Shown here in pieces: positions 6,006-12,123 of a stretch of 12,981 bases of DNA. The translations under genes were made by a program, and so were the position numbers. How positions within the stretch are numbered: the first letter of the stretch is position 1; each line of letters starts with the position of its first letter. The DNA is from Bdellovibrio sp. (GTDB lineage Bacteria; Bdellovibrionota; Bdellovibrionia; Bdellovibrionales; Bdellovibrionaceae). The DNA lies in contig PSRN01000170.1 of assembly GCA_003176075.1 (NCBI GenBank), positions 1-12,981 of the forward strand, written 5' to 3'. The notes beneath the pieces were generated by a model, which worked only from the letters and a program-made list of their open reading frames with translations, ran no database searches and was not told the origin of the DNA.

Positions 6006-6136
6006 GACTCTTTTCGACTCTTATTTTTGTTCGCAGGGCCGCTTCGTCAGTTTTGCCGGCGGTCCGCTAGAATTGATCAGCATTCACCCTTGTTTACGCT
6101 CCATCAACTGCCGATCTTAGCAAATTCACTGCCCGG

Positions 6137-6448
6137 TTAATCAGACTGTCCAAGTCTCTTGAGGCCTGATTTTGTTAGACGCGCGTTTCTGCGAAGAATT
6201 AACAGCTCTGCGGCTCGGAGAAATCGTGGCTCAATCTCTTCGGATGCAGAGGAATATTCGCCTTCTATATTTTTAGTTTGTAATTCCGAATTCACCTTAA
6301 GCGAAAGATCGGCTGAATTTGCCCAGCGATGTTGGTCTGCATGTGCTTCAGAGCAGCTGGTGGCCGCGTTCAATCGGGAATGAAAATATAGGCCGGAAAT
6401 CAAGCAGGCCAGGCATCCAACACTGTAAAGCATGCGCGAATTTACCAT
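6137..6448 (-). CDS. small probable secreted protein
   Basis: Unrecognised 103-residue protein if started at the ATG at 6448; the frame extends to a TTG at 6469. The N-terminus reads as a signal peptide or single anchor: R5, hydrophobic LYSVGCLACLISGLYF, and a possible cut near LNA (26-28). The rest is polar, with a basic C-terminal helix (LRRNARLTKSGLKRLGQ). No strong ribosome-binding site is visible before either start. It is convergent with recA and lies downstream of the toxin-antitoxin-like pair, in AT-rich DNA. It may be a real small secreted gene or a chance open frame. Confidence 0.45.
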   Translation of the reverse strand: MVNSRMLYSVGCLACLISGLYFHSRLNAATSCSEAHADQHRWANSADLSLKVNSELQTKNIEGEYSSASEEIEPRFLRAAELLILRRNARLTKSGLKRLGQSD

Positions 6449-6499
6449 TTCTTTAAAACATTTTCCCAAAGTTTTAGTTGTGTCGAAAAATTGAAAAAT

Positions 6500-6552
6500 T
6501 CCATTGAATTAAGTTCAACAGAACTCAATAGAATTCAATAGAATTCAATGGA
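6500..6552. repeat. nested inverted repeat with a 10-base tandem array
   Basis: Outer arms TCCATTGAATT (6500-6510) and AATTCAATGGA (6542-6552) are perfect 11-base complements. Inside lies a second hairpin, AGTTC (6512-6516) with GAACT (6521-6525) around AACA. The 3' side is three 10-base units at 6521, 6531 and 6541: GAACTCAATA, GAATTCAATA and GAATTCAATG. Several alternative pairings are possible. The element lies between the antitoxin-like gene and the small secreted gene, so it could be a transcription attenuator or a protein-binding cruciform. Confidence 0.65.
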
Positions 6553-6599
6553 GCATTTTCAATTGGCTGGCCATGCCGAGAGCCCGCTTCAGAGTTAGC

Positions 6600-6974
6600 T
6601 TATCCTTCATCAACGTCGTCAATATGTTCCTCTTGTTCAACGGCATTCTTAAAATGAAAAACCTGACTCTTCTGTGGTGCACCCGGAACCTCTCTCGGTT
6701 CTACGCCAAATTTCTCGCGCATCACCCTTAGAATGATATCCTCGATTTCCGTTGTTCTTTCGAAAAGAGCCTGCCGCAGAACTTGATTCATCAGAGTTTG
6801 ATATTTGCCGCCACCTTCACCGAGTTTAGCGCGTCTATTGAGTTCGTCGTAAATATCTCCGTCAACCCAGGCTGTCACGCGAAGCTTTTCATTTTTATGA
6901 CTGAAGTCCTCTTCTTTCAGGATGCTTCTTTTGCCCAATTTAATTTTGGGATTTTTTTTGTAACCTTGTCCCAT
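6600..6974 (-). CDS. ribbon-helix-helix (BrnA/CopG-like) antitoxin-type protein
   Basis: Protein of 124 residues. The central segment KLRVTAWVDGDIYDELNRR ... GKYQTLMNQVLRQAL (about 30-70) has the strand-helix-helix pattern of BrnA/CopG-type antitoxins, with the GKYQTLMNQVLR wording typical of BrnA. The N-terminus is basic (likely DNA contact) and the C-terminus is acidic (EQEEHIDDVDEG), which could bind a basic partner. GGAGG seven bases before the ATG fixes the start. The ATG lies 35 bases inside the end of the upstream DUF4160-like gene, so the two are co-translated. Expected role: neutralise the partner and repress the shared promoter. This is inference from family and arrangement. Confidence 0.8.
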   Translation of the reverse strand: MGQGYKKNPKIKLGKRSILKEEDFSHKNEKLRVTAWVDGDIYDELNRRAKLGEGGGKYQTLMNQVLRQALFERTTEIEDIILRVMREKFGVEPREVPGAPQKSQVFHFKNAVEQEEHIDDVDEG

Positions 6975-7215
6975 TGAGTCGCCTCCATTTGCTTGAAAAA
7001 TATTGCTGTCGTCCTTGTTTACATCTCACGATCAAATCCAAGTCCTTACTGCCAAAACCAGAAGCTTCTAAAATCTCAACCTGATCGATCCTCACCTTTG
7101 CCCAAGCCTGATGATTTTCTGGTGTTCCATAATAAACTTCCACATGTGGGGGGTTATGCCCTCCTCGGGTGTGGATCATGAAAAGGAGATTCTTTAATAT
7201 CGCAACCTTGCCCAT
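6940..7215 (-). CDS. DUF4160-like protein, putative toxin partner
   Basis: Small basic protein of 91 residues. The motif GGHNPPHVEVYYG (18-30), followed by KVRIDQVEILEASGF and a C-terminal W-containing helix (SKWRRLNG), matches the pattern of the DUF4160 family, whose members commonly sit in two-gene toxin-antitoxin-like pairs. Their usual partner is DUF2442. Here it is followed by an overlapping ribbon-helix-helix antitoxin-type gene, and toxin-first order is also that of BrnT-BrnA. Start chosen at ATG 7215; the frame continues to 7251, but that would run through the promoter. No ribosome site precedes 7215, and a perfect TATAAT lies seven bases upstream, suggesting a leaderless message. Biochemical activity is not known. 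Confidence 0.75.
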   Translation of the reverse strand: MGKVAILKNLLFMIHTRGGHNPPHVEVYYGTPENHQAWAKVRIDQVEILEASGFGSKDLDLIVRCKQGRQQYFSSKWRRLNGTRLQKKSQN

Positions 7216-7221
7216 GTGTAT

Positions 7222-7254
7222 ATTATATGTATAAACATATGTATAATGCAAGCG
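7222..7254 (-). promoter_or_regulatory. promoter and operator-like direct repeats of the DUF4160/RHH pair
   Basis: On the minus strand, TTGCAT (7254-7249, weak -35), an 18-base spacer and a perfect TATAAT (7227-7222) put the start at about 7215, the A of the ATG. Overlapping this, ATATGTATAA occurs twice on the plus strand (7225-7234 and 7237-7246), 12 bases apart, with the palindrome ACATATGT between. Closely spaced repeats over the promoter are typical of ribbon-helix-helix operators. Confidence 0.5.
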
Positions 7255-7527
7255 CTGTCTTATTTTGAGAAATGTGGGGGTTACCGCGAAAGAATCCGTC
7301 TTTCTTAAGCCGTCCTGGACCGAAATTCATCAAACAGCCGGAAAAAAAAGCGACGTAATTCGAGCACCTGAACTGGTCTTGATTTCAAAGAACCCACTGG
7401 ACTGCGGAGCCGTCAAGGGCGGCGACTTGAGTTTATGCGCTATGCCAACGGACAACATCGTGGATGAAGATGAATCGGCCCCCACAAGGAACGCCCGTTT
7501 GCAAATCCTAAACACCTGTCGACAGTT

Positions 7528-7555
7528 TTGACAGAGAACGACCGATAAGGATGAT
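7528..7555 (+). promoter_or_regulatory. possible sigma-70 promoter upstream of the 527-residue secreted protein gene
   Basis: A perfect TTGACA (7528-7533), a 16-base spacer and GATGAT (7550-7555, 4 of 6 to TATAAT). Transcription would start near 7562, leaving a leader of about 115 bases that contains the palindrome at 7588-7612. A TAAAAT at 7647-7652 is an alternative -10 without a good -35. Confidence 0.35.
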
Positions 7556-7587
7556 CAGAGATTCAAAACATTCAATGAGATAGCGTT

Positions 7588-7612
7588 GAAAAATCTCAAA
7601 TTGAGATTCTTC
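7588..7612. promoter_or_regulatory. 25-base near-perfect palindrome, candidate operator or leader hairpin
   Basis: AATCTCAA (7592-7599) and TTGAGATT (7601-7608) are perfect complements around a single A. The flanks GAA and TTC extend the symmetry to 12-base arms with one mismatch. It lies 64 bases before the ATG of the 527-residue protein. Symmetry around one base suits a dimeric repressor; as RNA it would form a stem of at least six pairs. There is no following T-run, so it is not a terminator. Confidence 0.6.
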
Positions 7613-7676
7613 ACCAAGCTGTATCGCTTCTTCACACCGAATGCTCTAAAATGATACGAGTAAGGAGCGACTTTTT

Positions 7677-9260
7677 ATGAGAGCTTTATTTCTTGTGAGT
7701 CTGTCAGCATTGGTCTTGCTTGCATCCTCTCGTCTCATGGCCGGCAATGAACCGGACGATGGGGCCGCCGCTTCTGCCGACGGTCCTCTTCTTCCCCCGC
7801 CTCCTTTGTTGAATTCGCCAGCGCCGGACCAGGTCCAATCTTCATCATCGAGTTTTTATGAGGCGGTGACTCCGGAAGTCGCTGGCCCGGCAGCAGCCGG
7901 GGGCGCGGCTGCTGCTGTAGGCGCCGTCAATGGCGCCGCTGAGACGATGATCCCTCGGGATTCCGCCGTCACGAAATTACCGGATGGTCCACCTGGCGCG
8001 GCTGAGGTTTCCACCGATTCCGCGGCACGGGGAGCTTCGTCTCCGAAGGATGAGCTTGAGGATGCCGTTGACCAGTGTAAGGAAAGTGCCAAGGCGGCCG
8101 CGGAATCTTGCAAGTCGGTTGCGGAAAGCACTGACCGGGGAAGCAATGCTCGCGATGGATTGATGAGGAATCCATCGGATGAGGAGTGTAAGAGGCTTAT
8201 GAATGACGTCAAAGGTTTGGATAAAAACGTCGCCAACACTTGTGATGATAAGGTCGTAGACTGTACGAACCAGTGCGGCCCCTTGGTCCAGCGATTGAAA
8301 AAGATGGGGAAGGGCTCGGACGACCCAGTTTTCAAGGCCGCAAAAAAATGGAATTCCATGTGTAAGGATTCGCACGAAGCGCTCACAAGCTACGATGACA
8401 TGCTCGATGATCTTCACAATCTCACGTCGGTGAGTAACAGCGCTCAGAAATGTTACAACAACATGAATCGGTCCATGCCAAGCATGCCGCAGTTTCCGCA
8501 AAATGCCGCCAACCCAGCCAATGGTCAGCCACAAAATCCCTATACTCCTCCTGATAAAGCGAACCAGCTTTGCGAGCTAAATCCCAGGGGTCAGGATTGC
8601 CCAGGGGCGAGCGCCGGAGCGAGCACACCGCCTCCGCCGGCGGTTGTTGGCAATACAGATGAGCGTCCTCCGAGTTCAGCAAGCGCGGCGAAAGCTCCCA
8701 ATCTGGGAGGGATGATGAATACGAGCGGACCCAGTTTGCCAGAGAATTGGAGACCCAGCCGAATCGATCCCGCGGCTTCGGGTGGAGGTGGGGGATCAGG
8801 TTCGGCCGCCGGCCTCTTTTCATTCACGGGTGGTGCTGGGAAGCCTCCCAACGCAAATGCAAACCCCAATGCCGCGGCCAGCGCGGCGGCTGCGCCACCG
8901 ACCGGGGCGACCGTGCACAGGGGGGTCTACAATAGCGACGGCGGCGGTCAGAACAATTTTGTCCTGACTTCGAAAAATCGCGACGATACTGTGCGACGGC
9001 AGGCTTTTGCTCCAAACTCGATTCCAGCCGTGGGAAGCGCGTTGCATCCAAAACTTTCTCCGGCTGAAGTTCGGCGCCAATGGGCGCGGCGGGTCAGTGC
9101 TGAGATGCTTCGCTCGACAGCGACTTTGCATGATTCTTTGCATGATTTTGATCCCGTGCCCATCGTCGGCCCTGATGGCTTGACCGGGCCTCATCGCGAC
9201 AATTTTCTGAAGATCAGATACTACTTTATTAAAAGCTATGATCGACCGTTTGGAATCTAG
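7677..9260 (+). CDS. secreted Ala/Pro/Gly-rich protein with a ten-cysteine helical domain
   Basis: Unrecognised 527-residue protein. AAGGAG nine bases upstream supports the ATG. A signal peptide (about 1-22, core LFLVSLSALVLLASS, cut after LMA) directs it out of the cytoplasm. A low-complexity Ala/Pro/Ser/Gly segment spans about 25-120. A polar helical region (about 124-265) holds eight cysteines (134, 145, 171, 189, 196, 200, 229, 259), and two more lie at 299 and 308, so up to five disulfides. A second low-complexity linker (about 310-410) carries Gly and Asn-Ala runs. The C-terminal part (about 412-527) is more ordinary, with ALHPKLSPAEVRRQWARR and IRYYFIKSYDRPFGI. It ends 13 bases from the convergent beta-barrel gene. 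The design suggests a periplasmic or surface protein with two folded parts on flexible linkers; function unknown. Confidence 0.85.
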   Translation: MRALFLVSLSALVLLASSRLMAGNEPDDGAAASADGPLLPPPPLLNSPAPDQVQSSSSSFYEAVTPEVAGPAAAGGAAAAVGAVNGAAETMIPRDSAVTKLPDGPPGAAEVSTDSAARGASSPKDELEDAVDQCKESAKAAAESCKSVAESTDRGSNARDGLMRNPSDEECKRLMNDVKGLDKNVANTCDDKVVDCTNQCGPLVQRLKKMGKGSDDPVFKAAKKWNSMCKDSHEALTSYDDMLDDLHNLTSVSNSAQKCYNNMNRSMPSMPQFPQNAANPANGQPQNPYTPPDKANQLCELNPRGQDCPGASAGASTPPPPAVVGNTDERPPSSASAAKAPNLGGMMNTSGPSLPENWRPSRIDPAASGGGGGSGSAAGLFSFTGGAGKPPNANANPNAAASAAAAPPTGATVHRGVYNSDGGGQNNFVLTSKNRDDTVRRQAFAPNSIPAVGSALHPKLSPAEVRRQWARRVSAEMLRSTATLHDSLHDFDPVPIVGPDGLTGPHRDNFLKIRYYFIKSYDRPFGI

Positions 9261-9273
9261 AACTGACCCAGTT

Positions 9274-9819
9274 TCAAAAATAATACCGCAAACCCACAGC
9301 GAGATCGATCAGAGTCACTGTCGCTGGCGTCAGGCCAATCGTTGGACCAATTTCGGCGAACACTCCAAGCGGATTTGGGGCGGGCGTCCACTCAGCGCCA
9401 AAGAAGCCCCGAAGGGCGACGCCCGTGCCGTTATCACTGCCGCTACAACCCCAGCGGTTGCAGTCGCGGCGATTCCAAAATCCGAGTCCGCCGCCAACAC
9501 CCACATAGCCGACGGATTGCCGGCCAAATTGAGTGCTTGATCCGAAGAGACCAGGAAGGTGCCACAGGTAATCAGCATAAAGCATGTTCCAATAGGGACT
9601 GTTGAAGGCGAGCCCAAAATCGAGTGCTGAACGATCCGAAAACCAATATTTACCGTTGATTGAAACCAAAGTGCCGATCATAAAGCCAGCGCCGAATTTG
9701 CCGTGGGTGGTTTGGGCCTCAGCATTGGAAGAGAGGCCACAGCAAATAAAGTTAAAGGCAAGGACCGTCGATAGAATGAATTTTGGATAGAACGTCGTCT
9801 TCCCGATCGCTTTCCCCAT
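9274..9819 (-). CDS. small outer-membrane beta-barrel protein
   Basis: Protein of 181 residues. The start at 9819 is set by AAAGGAG six bases upstream; the open frame continues to 9942 without support. A signal peptide spans about 1-35 (core FILSTVLAFNFICCGL, cut after NAEA). The mature part alternates short amphipathic strands with aromatic girdle residues: KFGAGFMIGT, GKYWFSDRSALDFGLAF, MLYADYLWHLPG, SVGYVGVGGGLGF, VFAEIGPTIGL. It ends in LAVGLRYYF, a terminal-phenylalanine strand typical of BAM-inserted barrels. Size fits an eight-stranded barrel. C120 and C125 sit in one loop and may form a disulfide. It resembles the small barrels with SxKYWLSD and YLDYLWH wording found in various Gram-negatives. 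Substrate or role unknown. Confidence 0.85.
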   Translation of the reverse strand: MGKAIGKTTFYPKFILSTVLAFNFICCGLSSNAEAQTTHGKFGAGFMIGTLVSINGKYWFSDRSALDFGLAFNSPYWNMLYADYLWHLPGLFGSSTQFGRQSVGYVGVGGGLGFWNRRDCNRWGCSGSDNGTGVALRGFFGAEWTPAPNPLGVFAEIGPTIGLTPATVTLIDLAVGLRYYF

Positions 9820-9916
9820 TCCAAACTCCTTTGAAAAGATCTTTAATATGGGGAAACCATCGCATGAATCGGAGCTGGCGAAAAGACAAAAGAAATGTGC
9901 GATTCGTGTGTCCGCC

Positions 9917-10771
9917 TCATTGTCCCTTGAACAGGGCGACAAAGGTCGTCAGAGTGGAGGCGACCCAAAAGAAAGCCGCCCAGGAGAACAGCAAGAGATA
10001 ACGGCTGGCGACTCGTACAAATTGGTGGGGAGGAACCTTCCAGGCGCTCAAAAGAACCCCCAGGCCCGTCAAGAACAAGGCCGAACCGCCGGCGATGCGA
10101 AAATTCAAATTCATCCCCGAGCCGGCAAACATGAACAACCAGCCCAATCCGAGAACAGCGCCGCCGGCCGCGACCGACAACGGCAGAACGCCGACGCGAT
10201 GCCAGGCAACGATTTCCTTGCCCGCCAGTTCAGGGAGCGGAATCGCAGCCTGTGTCTCAATCAATTTCCCCAGCACGTCGATGATTTCCTTAAATTCCGG
10301 ACCGTCAAAATCAAAGCGAGGCGGTTGCTTCCGCAACGTGAGGGTCCCCCGCAATTCCTCCGAACTGGAAACAATCGAAAATCGGGATCGTTCGTTGAGT
10401 TGGCGGAAGCTCTCGAGGATGCGCTGATCCTTGACCAAAAGCTGCTCCACATTGCCGCCCTCGGTTTCATAATGGAATGCGAATTGAAATTCTTCCCGAG
10501 GAGCTTTGTTCGGATCGGCGTCCTTTTTCTTGCGCGCCAGTCGACGCCATGCCCGCTCAAAAATATTGAGACTGCGGACTTCGAAGAAGGCGGTCTTAAA
10601 ACTCGGAACCGCGAATTGCAGGCATTTGCCACGCCACTGGATTTCCCAGTCCCGCTCATGGAAGCGCTTGATTTCGCCCTTCCACTTGCGACGGCTGATC
10701 AAATAGGTCAACCGCCGCCAGGTGAAAATCAAGACGATCCATGAGGTGATGGAGACCACATAAAGAACCAT
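9917..10771 (-). CDS. unrecognised membrane protein, one N-terminal and three C-terminal membrane segments
   Basis: Protein of 284 residues with no family I recognise. A hydrophobic N-terminal segment (about 2-18) is followed by basic residues (RRLTYLISRRKWK), placing the next part in the cytoplasm. A soluble domain spans about 30-190, with highly charged KKKDADPNKAPREE near 81-94 and an ELAGKEIVAWHRVG stretch before the membrane. Three segments follow at about 193-216, 224-243 and 256-281. A weak GAAGAAG-like site precedes the ATG. It sits between pcnB (stop 111 bases upstream) and the beta-barrel gene (97 bases downstream), all on the minus strand, but the gaps suggest separate transcription. 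It may be an envelope protein with a cytosolic domain. Confidence 0.75.
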   Translation of the reverse strand: MVLYVVSITSWIVLIFTWRRLTYLISRRKWKGEIKRFHERDWEIQWRGKCLQFAVPSFKTAFFEVRSLNIFERAWRRLARKKKDADPNKAPREEFQFAFHYETEGGNVEQLLVKDQRILESFRQLNERSRFSIVSSSEELRGTLTLRKQPPRFDFDGPEFKEIIDVLGKLIETQAAIPLPELAGKEIVAWHRVGVLPLSVAAGGAVLGLGWLFMFAGSGMNLNFRIAGGSALFLTGLGVLLSAWKVPPHQFVRVASRYLLLFSWAAFFWVASTLTTFVALFKGQ

Positions 10772-10882
10772 ATCTACTTCTTCGGAAGACTGCGGCTGGA
10801 CATAAGTCCGACCCTTAAAATCGGTCGCGCTTTGAGACAGACGCCGTGAAAGAAGAATAAGATCTACGGAAAAGCAAGAAAT

Positions 10883-12049
10883 TCAGAACAGTTTGGCCGC
10901 CGGCAGGTGAGAATGAATCAAGTCTTTCCAGAACATCAGGTCGTTGGCGCTGAGTTCGCGCTCAAACTGACACACGCGAAACGCGAGCAATAGATTAGGA
11001 TGGCTTAAGAACGCCCGCTGTCGCCGATGGCCGCGGCGTTTGAAGAGTTCCACGTCCTTCAGGCGATTCTTCAACTGCAGGATCGATTGAATTTCGGCGA
11101 TCTCCCCTTTGAACATCCCCAGTTCGTTGCGCAGGAAATTCTCTTCCTCTTCGGCCGATACGGGATCATTTTGCACGGCGGCCCGATAACCCAGGATAAG
11201 GGGCAAGTAGATCTCCAACGGGTGGTTCGGTTCATCGGCGAAGTCCGGCAGGCCCTGCAGGTAGTGCAGAAAAATGTCCTGCTTTTCAGAATCAGAAAAA
11301 ATGCTGACGAGGCTGGGCAGGCAGTAGGCCATCAGCCCGAGGTCATAAAGCTCCAGAAACGCGGTCGCCGGATCGGGGAGACGAAAAAACTTCAGGTATT
11401 CCTCGCGGCGCCGGGGGAGGACCGTTTGCGCCACCAAATCCGCGTGGCGCAACACCGCCGATCGCAGGTTTTCTTCAATGCGAAACTTCAGTTTGTGGGA
11501 CAGGCGCAAAGCGCGCAGGCTGCGGATCGGATCTTCCTGGATTCGTTGGGAAGGGTCCCCGATCATCCGCAGCATATGGGCCTGGATGTCCGCCATCCCG
11601 CCTGAGTAATCGATGAGCTCATTCTTGACCGGATCGAAAAAAAGAGCGTTGATCGTGAAGTCGCGACGAAGAGCGTCCTCCTCAGGAGTGCCGAAAAAAT
11701 TATCTCCCACCGGAGGGGGTGTGTCTTCATTTTGCGGTTCAGCAAAGTCTTCCGGGCGGCCGGCCCGCCGAAATGTCGCCACTTCGAATTGCTTTGCGCC
11801 TCGCTTGACGAGAACCAGGCGAAATCGACGACCTATGACATAACTGCCAAAAATCAATTTTCGAATCTCATTGGGAAGGGCGTCGGTCGCGATGTCATAG
11901 TCCTTGGGATGCAAGTAGCACAGGAGGTCGCGAACGCAGCCGCCCACTAAATAGGAGTGATAGCCTTTGTTTTGCAATCTCCTGACGATGTCAACCGCGT
12001 CCGGGTCGATCCAGCTTGCGTGAAGGGTCGGTTTTTGATTAATCTGCAT
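10883..12049 (-). CDS. pcnB: poly(A) polymerase I (class II nucleotidyltransferase)
   Basis: Adds 3' poly(A) tails to RNA, marking it for decay. It has 388 residues (E. coli PcnB about 465). The nucleotidyltransferase head shows LVGGCVRD (34-41), catalytic DYD (D50, D52), GRRFRL (73-78), FEVATFRR (88-95), RRDFTINAL (128-136) and the RNA-binding EDPIRSLRALRL helix (172-183). The VIGRRFRL...FEVATFR wording favours PcnB over CCA-adding enzyme, though the families are close and a CCA role cannot be fully excluded. The tRNA in this window has an encoded CCA. The start at 12049 has AAGG abutting the ATG and GGGA about ten bases upstream, so the ribosome site is imperfect. It is divergent from the hydrolase gene with 74 bases between. 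Confidence 0.93.
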   Translation of the reverse strand: MQINQKPTLHASWIDPDAVDIVRRLQNKGYHSYLVGGCVRDLLCYLHPKDYDIATDALPNEIRKLIFGSYVIGRRFRLVLVKRGAKQFEVATFRRAGRPEDFAEPQNEDTPPPVGDNFFGTPEEDALRRDFTINALFFDPVKNELIDYSGGMADIQAHMLRMIGDPSQRIQEDPIRSLRALRLSHKLKFRIEENLRSAVLRHADLVAQTVLPRRREEYLKFFRLPDPATAFLELYDLGLMAYCLPSLVSIFSDSEKQDIFLHYLQGLPDFADEPNHPLEIYLPLILGYRAAVQNDPVSAEEEENFLRNELGMFKGEIAEIQSILQLKNRLKDVELFKRRGHRRQRAFLSHPNLLLAFRVCQFERELSANDLMFWKDLIHSHLPAAKLF

Positions 12050-12074
12050 CCTTGTGGAATCCCAAAGTCGTTGC

Positions 12075-12096
12075 CTACGTCAACTCGCAGACGTAG
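12075..12096. promoter_or_regulatory. inverted repeat between pcnB and the hydrolase gene
   Basis: CTACGTC (12075-12081) and GACGTAG (12090-12096) are perfect 7-base complements around AACTCGCA. The site is 26 bases from the pcnB start and 28 from the hydrolase start. It could be an operator shared by both genes or a hairpin in the pcnB leader. Confidence 0.5.
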
Positions 12097-12123
12097 ATTC
12101 TTTCCGATAGCGTTGACCAAAAT

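Larger units (their letters stand above)
7255..7676. other. 422-base stretch without a supported gene
   Basis: Short open frames exist on both strands (7265-7531 plus, 7330-7515 minus) but start at TTG/GTG without ribosome sites and show no recognisable protein. The stretch contains the palindrome CTGTCGACAG (7516-7525), a possible sigma-70 promoter and a 25-base near-perfect palindrome, the last two listed separately. Confidence 0.6.

Noticed and set aside
6036..6065. Stem-loop after recA as a terminator
   Set aside because: GGGCCGC can pair with GCGGTCC (one G-U) around a 16-base loop, but no T-run follows on either strand, so a terminator is not supported.
7265..7531. Possible 88-residue plus-strand gene
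   Set aside because: TTG start without a ribosome site, no signal peptide or motif, and an overlapping opposite frame of equal quality.
9848..10744. 298-codon plus-strand open frame
   Set aside because: Antisense to the membrane protein at 9917-10771, which has proper transmembrane segments; the plus frame is a Gln/Arg/Pro-rich shadow.
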